Under the pieces are notes generated by a model. That model worked only from the letters and a program-made list of their open reading frames with translations, was not told where the DNA came from and ran no database searches. A stretch of 64,000 nucleotides of DNA from Halorubrum salipaludis (GTDB lineage: Archaea; Halobacteriota; Halobacteria; Halobacteriales; Haloferacaceae). The stretch covers positions 62,001-126,000 of the forward strand of contig NZ_NSKC01000009.1 of the NCBI RefSeq assembly GCF_002286985.1, written 5' to 3'. This document shows positions 47,147 through 55,097 of the stretch, one piece after another. Each line of letters starts with the position of its first letter. Position 1 is the stretch's first letter. Made by a program: the position numbers and the translations under genes.

Positions 47147-48262
47147 ATGGCTCGCGTGGCGGTGTTGCACAACACGCTCGACTTTCAGGGCGGCGCCGAC
47201 GCCGTCTGCCTCGCGACCTGCGAGGCGCTCGCGTCCGCTCACGACGTGACGCTCGTCACCGCCTCGGAGACGGAGCCCGCGGCCCTGGCCGACCGGTTCG
47301 GGTACGATCTCGACGGCGTGACCGTCCGCGTGCCGCCCGGCGGGCGGGCGGTCGCCCGGGCGCTGTCGGCCGCGGCCCCTCGGGTCGGACCCCAACTGGC
47401 GGCCCGGAGCGCCTTTCTGCAGCGCTCGTTCGAGCGGATCGCCGACCGGTTCGACGCCGCGGTCAGCACCGCGAACGAACTCGACCTCTCGGTGCCATCG
47501 GTCCAGTACGTCCACTACCCGCAGTTCCGGCTCGGTCGGCTCCCCGACGGTGACCCCGGTCGCCTCGACCGGCTCTGGAGCCGCCTGTCCGCGCCGTCGG
47601 ACGCCGCGCTCGCGGGTCCGGACGTGACGCTGCTCGCGAACTCCGCGTGGACCGCGGCCGTCGTCGACCGCCTCTACGGGACGCGCCCCGCGGTCGTCCA
47701 CCCGCCCGTCGACCCCATCGAGTGCGGAACGCCGTGGGGCGACCGCGAGAACGGGATCGTCACGGTCGGCCGCCTGGCGCCCGACAAGCGGCTGCTCGAC
47801 GCGATCCGCATCGTCGACGGGGTCCGCGAGCGCGGTCAGCGCGTCCACCTCCACGTGGTCGGGTCGGCGCCGCGGGCCTACCGCGACTACGCCGCCCGGA
47901 TCGCGGCCGCGGCCGCCGAACGGCCGTACGTCACCGTCGAGCGAGACGTCGACCGCGACCGGCTGGAGACGCTCCTGTGTACCCATCGCTACGGGCTCAA
48001 CACGAAACCGAGAGAGCACTTCGGAATGTCCGTCGCCGAGTACGTCGCGGCGGGGATGGTCGCGTTCGCCCCCGACAGCGGCGGCCAGCGCGAGGTGCTC
48101 GACGAGCGCGAGGACCGGCTGTTCGGGTCCGTCTCCGAGGCCGCGGACCTCGTGAGCGAGGCGGTCGGGGAGGCCGACCCGCCGTCGGCGGCCCGCGACC
48201 GCTTCGCCCGCGAGCGCTTCGGCGCGGCGCTCCGCGACGCCGTGGACCGGACCGTAGATTGA
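47147..48262 (+). CDS. GT4 family glycosyltransferase
   Basis: 371 aa, GT-B fold. N-terminal VAVLHNTLDFQGGADAVCLA, donor half beginning NGIVTVGRLAPDKRLLDAIR, and the E-x7-E motif in REHFGMSVAEYVAAGMVAFA, all typical of GT4 and similar in arrangement to ALG11-type enzymes. It is divergent from the oxidoreductase fusion (71 bases between starts), so it may add a sugar to the product of that cluster (inference). No membrane span, so cytoplasmic or peripheral. Confidence 0.9.
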   Translation: MARVAVLHNTLDFQGGADAVCLATCEALASAHDVTLVTASETEPAALADRFGYDLDGVTVRVPPGGRAVARALSAAAPRVGPQLAARSAFLQRSFERIADRFDAAVSTANELDLSVPSVQYVHYPQFRLGRLPDGDPGRLDRLWSRLSAPSDAALAGPDVTLLANSAWTAAVVDRLYGTRPAVVHPPVDPIECGTPWGDRENGIVTVGRLAPDKRLLDAIRIVDGVRERGQRVHLHVVGSAPRAYRDYAARIAAAAAERPYVTVERDVDRDRLETLLCTHRYGLNTKPREHFGMSVAEYVAAGMVAFAPDSGGQREVLDEREDRLFGSVSEAADLVSEAVGEADPPSAARDRFARERFGAALRDAVDRTVD

Positions 48263-48287
48263 AGAGACGCGTGTCCTATTGATAGCC

Positions 48288-48656
48288 ATGTCAACTAATA
48301 ACGCACCGCAAGCTCGCGTCGACGCCGGATCGCTGTCGTCGCTACAGCTGGTCGGAGTGGTGTTGGCGGCGATCTCCGGAGTGTTGCACCTCTACCTGGC
48401 CGCGCTCTTCGTCCCGAGCCCGATGGGCCTGTCGTTCGTCGTCGCCGGGGTCGGATTCCTGGCCGGCTGCGCGGCGGTCGTCGCGGACTACCGGCGCCCA
48501 CTCGTGTACCTCCTCGGGATCCCCTTCACGCTGGGACAGGTCGTCGCCTGGTACGTCGTCAACGCGCCCGACTTCTCGGTGCTCGGGTACGTCGACAAGG
48601 CCGCACAGGTCGGTCTGATCGCGGTGCTCGTGGTGCTCTACCGGCGCGAGTCCTGA
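48288..48656 (+). CDS. Small four-span membrane protein (DUF7475-like)
   Basis: 122 aa. Four hydrophobic spans: VGVVLAAISGVLHLYLAALF, LSFVVAGVGFLAGCAAVVA, LVYLLGIPFTLGQVVAWYVV and VGLIAVLVVLYRRES. The second residue run STNNAPQARVDAGSLSSLQL is a polar cytoplasmic start. It is 25 bases after the glycosyltransferase gene and may be cotranscribed with it. Function unknown; the DUF number is from recall. Confidence 0.75.
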   Translation: MSTNNAPQARVDAGSLSSLQLVGVVLAAISGVLHLYLAALFVPSPMGLSFVVAGVGFLAGCAAVVADYRRPLVYLLGIPFTLGQVVAWYVVNAPDFSVLGYVDKAAQVGLIAVLVVLYRRES

Positions 48657-48685
48657 CTGCGTCGGGCGGGGAGGCGAGTTTCGCC

Positions 48686-49210
48686 CTACCGGTCGGCGTC
48701 GTCCCGGTCCGAGTTCGGCTCGGACCGTCGGGGCGACGGGGCCCACAGCTCCCGGATCGGGCGGTCCGAGCGAACCGCTCGCAAGAGGACCACGCCGGCG
48801 AGCGCCCAGAAGAGGCACTCGAGGACGAACGACGGGGACCAGAGGTAGTGGACGGTGAACTCGCCCGGCGGCATCGCGAGCGGGTCCGGCGGGACGACGA
48901 GGGGCCAGCCCAGGAACAGCGCGTCGCCGGGACGACCGTTGAGGACGACGTGGAGGGCGTCGAGGAACAAGTGCGATCCCCACCCGACGGCGACCGCCCG
49001 TCCGGCCGGGGACGCGAGCGCGAGCGCGACCGCCACCGGCGCGAGCAACGCCGTGTGCCCCACCGTGTGATACAGGTCGGCGACGCCGGACAGGGCCAGC
49101 GGTTTGTCGACGACGTCCGGGAGGGCGGCGCCGACGACGAGCCACGGAACCGAGAGCCGCGACCACCGGCCGAGGAGCGCCGCGGCGGCGAGGTGCGTCG
49201 GGAAGTACAT
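48686..49210 (-). CDS. YdjM-like membrane-bound metal-dependent hydrolase family protein
   Basis: 174 aa from MYFPTHLAAAALLGRWSRLS, the standard family start with PTH; upstream Met codons add only unrelated residues. LYHTVGHTALLAPVAVALAL and GWGSHLFLDALHVVLNGRPG hold the conserved His and Asp residues thought to bind metal inside the membrane. Three or four spans. The family (YdjM/LexA-binding hydrolase) lacks a verified substrate. A polar acidic tail follows the last span. Confidence 0.85.
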   Translation of the reverse strand: MYFPTHLAAAALLGRWSRLSVPWLVVGAALPDVVDKPLALSGVADLYHTVGHTALLAPVAVALALASPAGRAVAVGWGSHLFLDALHVVLNGRPGDALFLGWPLVVPPDPLAMPPGEFTVHYLWSPSFVLECLFWALAGVVLLRAVRSDRPIRELWAPSPRRSEPNSDRDDADR

Positions 49211-49307
49211 GGCGGACCGTACGGTCACGGCGCTCATCCGTGTTCCGCCGGACCCCGCCGGCGGTTCGTCCTCAATGACGCGCGCGGCGACTGCTGCGGT
49301 ACGGAGG

Positions 49308-49724
49308 CTACGGTACGGAGTCGCCGGCGCGGCCGTCCTCGCCGTCGTCACTGTCCCGACCGGTGACCTTCCGGACGCACGAGGAGCCGAAGGGGCCGAG
49401 CTCGCCGGCGTCGAGTCTCACGAAGTGACCGGTCGCAATCGCCGTCCCGCAGCGGCGGCACTCGAACGACCCCTCGCGCCGGACCACCTGACTCTCGTAG
49501 TTCACGTACGTGCCGCCGCGTTGGACACGGAGCCGGGCGTTCTCCCGCTCGATGACGCCGCGCTTCTCGGCGGCGTCCAAAATGTCGCGGGTGAGCGAGG
49601 GGCTCGTCGTCACCGTCTCGATCCGGTCGATCGCGTCCGGCAGCGCCAGCTCCTCGTGTTCGAGGTGGGCCAACAGCTCGACGCCGAGCTCCAGCTTCTC
49701 CTCGCGCGAGGCCGGCTCGTTCAC
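49308..49724 (-). CDS. DUF5830-like zinc-binding protein, GTG start
   Basis: 138 aa from GTG (VNEPASREEKLELGVELLAH). The N-terminal ~85 residues contain a wHTH-like pattern TRDILDAAEKRGVIERENAR. The C-terminal half has C-x2-C in FECRRCGTAI plus His and a distal Cys in GPFGSSCVRKV, probably a zinc ribbon. A TATA-like ACTTAAGAC is ~28 nt upstream of the GTG, which decides this start against an upstream ATG. Function unknown; possibly nucleic-acid-binding. Confidence 0.78.
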   Translation of the reverse strand: MNEPASREEKLELGVELLAHLEHEELALPDAIDRIETVTTSPSLTRDILDAAEKRGVIERENARLRVQRGGTYVNYESQVVRREGSFECRRCGTAIATGHFVRLDAGELGPFGSSCVRKVTGRDSDDGEDGRAGDSVP

Positions 49725-49879
49725 GTCCGGCGGAACGGCGCGGACCGTCTTAAGTGGATTTGTTGGAATTCGCCGGAAAAATGCGTTCAGGGGCCGAACC
49801 CGCAGCGCTCTGAGGGTTTCGACGGGGCCGCGGAGGACGAATGCCACACCGCGAGGCCGTCCGCCGGTGATCGACGGTC

Positions 49880-51760
49880 TCAGTCGGCACCCACGAACGC
49901 CATTCCCTCTCGGACGGCCTCCCGCTGACCGAGAAGCGTGACGTGGTCTCCGTGTTCGATGACGGTGTCCGCGCTCGGCACTTCGACCGTTTCGTGTTCG
50001 CTGTCGCTGAGGACGGCGATCAGACAGGAATCGGGGAGCAGCGGACCGACCTCGCGGACGGTCTTCCCGATGAGCTCCTCGTTCGTGACCTCGACCTGTT
50101 GCACGTCGCCGGCCTGCCCGATATCGGTCATCCAGCGGGCGAGGTCCGGCCGCTCGATCTGGTTATCGAGAGCCCAAGCGGCCGACATCGCGGGCGAGAT
50201 CGTGCTTACACCCAGGTCTTCGAACGCGTCGACGTTATCGGTGTTGTTCGCCTTCGCGAGGACCGTTTCGACGTCGAACTTCGCCTTCGAGAGCTGTGCG
50301 ACGAGCAGGTTCGCGTCGTCGTCGCCGGTGGCGGCAACGACGATCTTGGCGTTCCCGGCCCCGGCCTTTCGTAACACCTCCGTGTCCGTTCCGTCGCCGA
50401 TCACGGTGGCGAAGCCGGCGTTTCGGAGCGATTCGATAGTCGCCTCATCTTCCTCGATAATGACGACGTTTTCGCCGCGGTCTTCGAGGCGCTCGGCGAG
50501 CGCGCGGCCCACCTGTCCGCCTCCGACGATGATGACTCTCATGGGTATCACGTTGAGGTATTGCGCGATGTAGCGCGCCAGACCGCCCTGTACGAGGGCC
50601 GTAACGAAGATGACCAGAAACACCGTCCCGATCAACAGGTCCGCTTGCTGTGCCAGCCCGGGATCGTTGAGCTCCGTTGCGGCCGTCCTGAGCTCGGTGG
50701 CGAAGAGCGTCGCGACCGACGCCGGGATGATCCCGCGCGGACCGATGGCGCTGATGAACAGCCGTTCGGAGACCGTGAATCGGTCGCCGATGGTCGAGAT
50801 GAACACGAGGAGCGGTCGGATCACCACCGCGATCGCGACGACCACGCCGAACCCCGCGAACCCGACCTCGAATATCGCCTCCGGGGGGAGCTGGGCGGCG
50901 AGCGCGATGAACACGAACGACAGGACGAGCAGCGTGATGTCGCCCTTGAAGTCGGTGATGTCGTCTTTGTACGGAACGTCCAGATTCCCGAGGGCTAACC
51001 CGGCAGTGGCGGCGGCCGCGACGCCGGCCTCGCTCGCCAGCTGATTCGCTCCCGCGTACGCGACCAGCGCCCCGGCGAGCACGAGCAGCCGCGCGTTCCG
51101 CGGTGCCGATCCGGGCGAGAGATCGACGTACCGAAGCAGGTAGTAGAGGAGTCCCGCGACGAGGAGGCCGACGAGCAGCCCCTCGCCGAGCCGGAGGGAG
51201 AACCCCTGGACCAGCCCCTCGCCGGCGACGGTCGGATTCACGGCCTCGAAGAGGACGACCGCCATGATCGCCGCCGTCACGTCGTTGACGATCCCCTCGG
51301 TCTCGAGGACGGCCGCGACCCGGTCCCTGACCGGGACGACCTCGAGGATCGGGGAGATGACCGTCGGTCCGGTGGCGACGAGCAGCGCGCCGATCACGAA
51401 CGAGAGCTCCCACGGGAGGCCCTCAAGGAGGCGGACGGCCACCGCAGTCCCGACCAACGCGATGGCGGCGCCGACGGTGACGAGCCGGACCGCCGCACGC
51501 GGCGCCTTCCGAACGCGCTCCAAGTTGAGGTGGAACGCGCCCTCGAAGACGATGATCGCGACCGCGAGCCCGACGATCGCCGGGAGCGAGTCGCCGAAGC
51601 TCTCGCTCGTCACGAGTCCGAGCCCCGGCCGGCCGATAACCACGCCGACGAGCAGGAAGAAGATGATACTCGGGACTTGAAGCCGGGCCGCGAGGACCTG
51701 GGCGAGCACGCCGAGCCCGATGATCCCCGCGACTAACGGGATCAGAAGCTCCTGTGCCAC
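49880..51760 (-). CDS. Monovalent cation/H+ antiporter (CPA1/2-type) with TrkA-N and TrkA-C domains
   Basis: 626 aa from GTG (VAQELLIPLVAGIIGLGVLA). Residues ~1-400 form 12-13 spans of the Na+/H+ exchanger fold, with VATGPTVISPILEVVPVRDR and IGPRGIIPASVATLFATELR. The cytoplasmic TrkA-N domain begins MRVIIVGGGQVGRALAERLE and binds NAD(H); the TrkA-C domain is TVREVGPLLPDSCLIAVLSD onward. It exchanges K+ or Na+ for protons under nucleotide control. A TATA-like CTTATATCC is ~40 nt upstream. Confidence 0.92.
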   Translation of the reverse strand: MAQELLIPLVAGIIGLGVLAQVLAARLQVPSIIFFLLVGVVIGRPGLGLVTSESFGDSLPAIVGLAVAIIVFEGAFHLNLERVRKAPRAAVRLVTVGAAIALVGTAVAVRLLEGLPWELSFVIGALLVATGPTVISPILEVVPVRDRVAAVLETEGIVNDVTAAIMAVVLFEAVNPTVAGEGLVQGFSLRLGEGLLVGLLVAGLLYYLLRYVDLSPGSAPRNARLLVLAGALVAYAGANQLASEAGVAAAATAGLALGNLDVPYKDDITDFKGDITLLVLSFVFIALAAQLPPEAIFEVGFAGFGVVVAIAVVIRPLLVFISTIGDRFTVSERLFISAIGPRGIIPASVATLFATELRTAATELNDPGLAQQADLLIGTVFLVIFVTALVQGGLARYIAQYLNVIPMRVIIVGGGQVGRALAERLEDRGENVVIIEEDEATIESLRNAGFATVIGDGTDTEVLRKAGAGNAKIVVAATGDDDANLLVAQLSKAKFDVETVLAKANNTDNVDAFEDLGVSTISPAMSAAWALDNQIERPDLARWMTDIGQAGDVQQVEVTNEELIGKTVREVGPLLPDSCLIAVLSDSEHETVEVPSADTVIEHGDHVTLLGQREAVREGMAFVGAD

Positions 51761-51987
51761 AGTGAGTTCCCCGTGTTGCCATTCAAATAGCGGTGGGATA
51801 TAAGCTAGTTGGTGGGTCGTGCCGTCACCGCCCCGCGCTCTCGATGCGCCGGTGGCGGTCGGTCTGAACTGGTTCGACGGCCCCCTCGATCGGACCGGAA
51901 AGGCCCGACGCGCTGACTCCCGGAGCCGCAGCGGAGCGACCCTCGCCATGTAGTAAGACAGTTACCACGGCGGACGCTGGTGGGCGT

Positions 51988-53271
51988 ATGGACGTACTCG
52001 ATGTCGCGGCGCGGGCGAACGCGACCGGGCCGGTGTGCGACGCGTGCCTCGGCCGGCTCGTCGCCGACCGGAGCTTCGGGCTGTCGAACGCCGAGCGCGG
52101 GTCGTCGCTGCGCGTCGCGCTCGCGCTCCGCGACGACGAGGACCACGAGCCGGTTGACACCGAGGACTGCTGGGTCTGCGAGGGGCGCTGCACCGAGTTC
52201 GACGAGTGGGCCGAGCGCGCCGCCGAGGCGGTCGAAGGCGTCGAGTTCGCCACCTACAACGTCGGCACCCGCCCGCCGCCGCTGATCGAGGAGAACGAGG
52301 CCCTGCTCCGCGAGGAGGCCGGGCTCGACGACGAGGCGGGCGAGCCGTTCAAGTCGGAGTTCAACCGCGAGGTCGGCAAGCGGGTCGGGCGGCTCACCGG
52401 GGCTGAGGTCTCCTTCGACCGCCCGGACGTGCAGTTCACGATCGACCTGGCCGAGGACGCGATCGACGCGAAGGTGAACTCGACGTTCGTCTACGGCCGG
52501 TATCGGAAGCTGGAACGCGACATCCCCCAGACCGAGTGGCCCTGCCGGGAGTGTAAGGGCTCGGGGCGGCAGGGCGCCGACCCCTGCGACCACTGCGGCG
52601 GCTCCGGCTACCTCTACGACGACAGCGTCGAGGAGTACACAGCCCCCGTCGTCGAGGACGTGATGGACGGCACGGAGGCGACGTTCCACGGCGCGGGCCG
52701 CGAGGACGTGGACGCGCTCATGCTCGGCACGGGGCGCCCGTTCGTGGTCGAGGTCGAGGAGCCGCGCCGCCGCCGGGTCGACACCGACCGCCTGCAGAGC
52801 GACATCAACGCCTTCGCGGACGGCGCCGTCGAGGTCGAGGGGCTCCGGCTCGCGACCTACGACATGGTCGAGCGCGTGAAGGAACACGACGCCGCGAAGC
52901 GGTACCGCGCGCAGGTACAATTCGACGCCGACGTGGACGCCGACGCGCTCGCGGCCGCGGTCGAGGAGCTGGAGGGCACCACCGTCGAGCAGTACACCCC
53001 GAACCGCGTCGACCACCGGCGCGCGAGCATGACGCGCGAGCGCGACGTGTACGAGGCGACCGCCGAGCTCGACGACCCGCGCCACGCGACCGTCGAGATC
53101 CACGGGGCGGGGGGGCTCTACATCAAGGAGCTGATCTCCGGCGACGAGGGGCGGACGGAGCCGAGCCTCGCGGGCCTGCTCGGCGTCGGCGCCGAGGTCA
53201 CCGCGCTCGACGTGGTCGCCGTCGAGGGCGAGGACGAGCCGTTCGAGCGCGACGAGTTCTTCCGCGACTGA
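51988..53271 (+). CDS. pus10: tRNA pseudouridine synthase Pus10
   Basis: 427 aa. An N-terminal THUMP-containing region starts with a zinc site (CDACLGRLV and CWVCEGRC, four Cys). A second, DnaJ-like Cys cluster CRECKGSGRQGADPCDHCGG lies near residues 188-207 and may be a haloarchaeal insertion. The catalytic Asp is in GREDVDALMLGTGRPFVVEV. The C-terminal part has ASMTRERDVYEATAEL. It makes pseudouridine at 54 and 55 of archaeal tRNA. Divergent from the antiporter gene. Confidence 0.93.
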   Translation: MDVLDVAARANATGPVCDACLGRLVADRSFGLSNAERGSSLRVALALRDDEDHEPVDTEDCWVCEGRCTEFDEWAERAAEAVEGVEFATYNVGTRPPPLIEENEALLREEAGLDDEAGEPFKSEFNREVGKRVGRLTGAEVSFDRPDVQFTIDLAEDAIDAKVNSTFVYGRYRKLERDIPQTEWPCRECKGSGRQGADPCDHCGGSGYLYDDSVEEYTAPVVEDVMDGTEATFHGAGREDVDALMLGTGRPFVVEVEEPRRRRVDTDRLQSDINAFADGAVEVEGLRLATYDMVERVKEHDAAKRYRAQVQFDADVDADALAAAVEELEGTTVEQYTPNRVDHRRASMTRERDVYEATAELDDPRHATVEIHGAGGLYIKELISGDEGRTEPSLAGLLGVGAEVTALDVVAVEGEDEPFERDEFFRD

Positions 53272-53325
53272 GACGCCGCGCTCCGGACCAACGGGATTTA
53301 TCAGACGCACGTCTGACGGTAAGGC

Positions 53326-54060
53326 ATGAACGGGAGCGACGCCGACGGTGGGGGCGGGGGCGGCGGAGCGGCGGACCCGGGGATCGACGGGCAGCCAAGT
53401 TCGGGGGACGCGGGCGCCGAGAGCGCGGCGGTCGACGCCGCGGTCGGCGAGCCGATCGTCGAGCCGGCGGTGGCGGAGGCGCTCACGGCGGCGCCCGCCG
53501 CGGCCGACGCGACGCTCGAAGGGGCTGACCGGGCGGCGCGTCCCGACCGCGTCTCCTCGATCCTCGTCGCCGTCGGGCCGGGGCCGCACTCGGGGGCGAC
53601 CGTCGACGTGGCGCGGGGGATCGCGGACGCGACGGACGCGTGGCTCGAGCTCTTCCACGTCGTCCCGTCCGACGCGGCACTCGCTGACGGTCAGGCGCGA
53701 ACCGAAGGAACCGACGGGAGCGACGAGACCGACGCCACAGAGGGCGACGCGGACGGGTCCGAGCCCGGAGCCGGCGACAGCGACGACTACGCCGCGACCG
53801 GCGAGCGGCTGCTCGACGCCGCCCGCGACCGGCTCGGCGGGTTCGACCGGGTCGACCGCTGGCTCGTCGAGGACCGGTCGGCCGCGGGCGCGATCGTCGA
53901 GCAGTCGCCGTACTACGACCTCGTCGTCGTCGGCGCTCCCACCACCGGGACCGTCGGGCGCTTCGTGTTCGGGTCGACCACCGACACCGTGGTCGACGAC
54001 GCCGAGGTCCCCGTGGTCGTCGTCGAGGGGGACGGAGAGACCGCCCTCGACGGCGCGTAG
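53326..54060 (+). CDS. Universal stress protein with long acidic N-terminal extension
   Basis: 244 aa. The first ~75 residues are Gly/Ala/Asp-rich and have no predicted fold. The USP domain follows: VSSILVAVGPGPHSGATVDV, then an acidic ~30-residue insertion, then YYDLVVVGAPTTGTVGRFVF with the GxxG-x9-G(S) ATP-like loop VGAPTTGTVGRFVFGSTTD, ending VVDDAEVPVVVVEGDG. An internal start is possible but no better Met or Val with a promoter is visible. Two tandem ~21-base units lie just downstream at 54068-54112. Confidence 0.82.
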   Translation: MNGSDADGGGGGGGAADPGIDGQPSSGDAGAESAAVDAAVGEPIVEPAVAEALTAAPAAADATLEGADRAARPDRVSSILVAVGPGPHSGATVDVARGIADATDAWLELFHVVPSDAALADGQARTEGTDGSDETDATEGDADGSEPGAGDSDDYAATGERLLDAARDRLGGFDRVDRWLVEDRSAAGAIVEQSPYYDLVVVGAPTTGTVGRFVFGSTTDTVVDDAEVPVVVVEGDGETALDGA

Positions 54061-54244
54061 ACCACGGGTAGACGGCGACAGACGGGCGGGTAGACGGCGA
54101 CAGACGGGCGGATAGAAGCGGGCAAGCGGCGGCGGAATCGGAGGGCGGGTCGGCGCGACCTCTCCTCCTATTCCCTCACTCCGTTTTTAAGCGAGATATA
54201 AGGAATATAAAACAGTAAAGTGGCTATGTCACGGACCCTCAGGT

Positions 54245-54718
54245 ATGGCTGACGACGCGATCGACGACGTGGACAGGGCGATCCTGTACGCGTTACAGGA
54301 GGACGCCCGGAACACCTCGTCCGGAGACATCGCGAAGCGAACCGGCACGTCGGACAGCACCGTCCGCAAGCGCATCCAGCGCCTCGAGTCCGACGGGGTG
54401 ATCAAGGGGTACAGCGCCGAGGTGGACTACCAGCAGTCGGGGTACCCGCTCCGAATGTTACTCTACTGCACCGCCTCGATACCCGAGCGCGGCGACATGC
54501 TCCCGGCGATCCTCGAGATCGACGGCGTCATCTCGGTCCAAGAGCTGGTCACCGGCGAACAGAACCTCCTCGTGACGGCGGTCGGCGAGTCGGACGACGA
54601 CATCACGCCCGTCGCACAGGAGCTCCTCGACATGGGGCTCACCGTCGCCGACGAGGTCCTCGTCCGGAGCCACGAGACGACGCCGTTCGGCGGATTCGAC
54701 GCCGAGACCGAGTCCTAG
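54245..54718 (+). CDS. Lrp/AsnC family transcriptional regulator
   Basis: 157 aa. N-terminal HTH DVDRAILYALQEDARNTSSG and STVRKRIQRLESDGVIKGYS; C-terminal RAM-like domain VISVQELVTGEQNLLVTAVG that may bind a small ligand. A TATA-like ATATAAGGAATATAAAA region is ~30-45 nt upstream. It precedes dabBA on the same strand after a 380-base AT-rich gap, so it may regulate that pair or itself (inference). Confidence 0.9.
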   Translation: MADDAIDDVDRAILYALQEDARNTSSGDIAKRTGTSDSTVRKRIQRLESDGVIKGYSAEVDYQQSGYPLRMLLYCTASIPERGDMLPAILEIDGVISVQELVTGEQNLLVTAVGESDDDITPVAQELLDMGLTVADEVLVRSHETTPFGGFDAETES

Positions 54719-55097
54719 GCGGCAGTTCTTCCGGGGGGGTTTCCCACGTCGATCGCGATCGCACACCCGACGGACACTCGTTCGTACGCCCGACAGTCGC
54801 TCGTACCGGCGCGATCGGGGCCGACCGCGGTTTCCCCGGAAACCGAAGCGATTCCGCGGACGACGGCGACTCCGGAAACGACGGCGAGAGGGTCCGAACC
54901 GGCTCGCGAGCCGAGGTCTTGTCACTCCGTCCCAACCAACTATAATGTTTTATAATGTTCGTTATATTCGGATATTCGAACGATTTGTGAACACAAGTAG
55001 ATTTAATAGGCAATCTGTTCTTTGCTGGTGTGAAGACGACCGGAACCGGTTCGACGCGCTCGCGTCGAGTGCCGGACGCGGTCGAACGGACTGAACG
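54719..55097. promoter_or_regulatory. AT-rich control region upstream of dabBA
   Basis: Gene-free. The 3' half (~54930-55030) is far AT-richer than neighbouring DNA. It has two direct TATAATGTT words around 54942-54959, a GTTCG (54957-54961) with CGAAC (54977-54981) inverted repeat, and a TATA-like TTTAATAGG near 54992-55000. The dabB ATG lies ~100 bases after that box, so an untranslated leader is likely. Probable binding region for the Lrp-type regulator (inference). Confidence 0.5.

Noticed and set aside
54068-54112. Two tandem ~21-base units after the USP gene
   Set aside because: Two copies only, non-coding, no sign of function.
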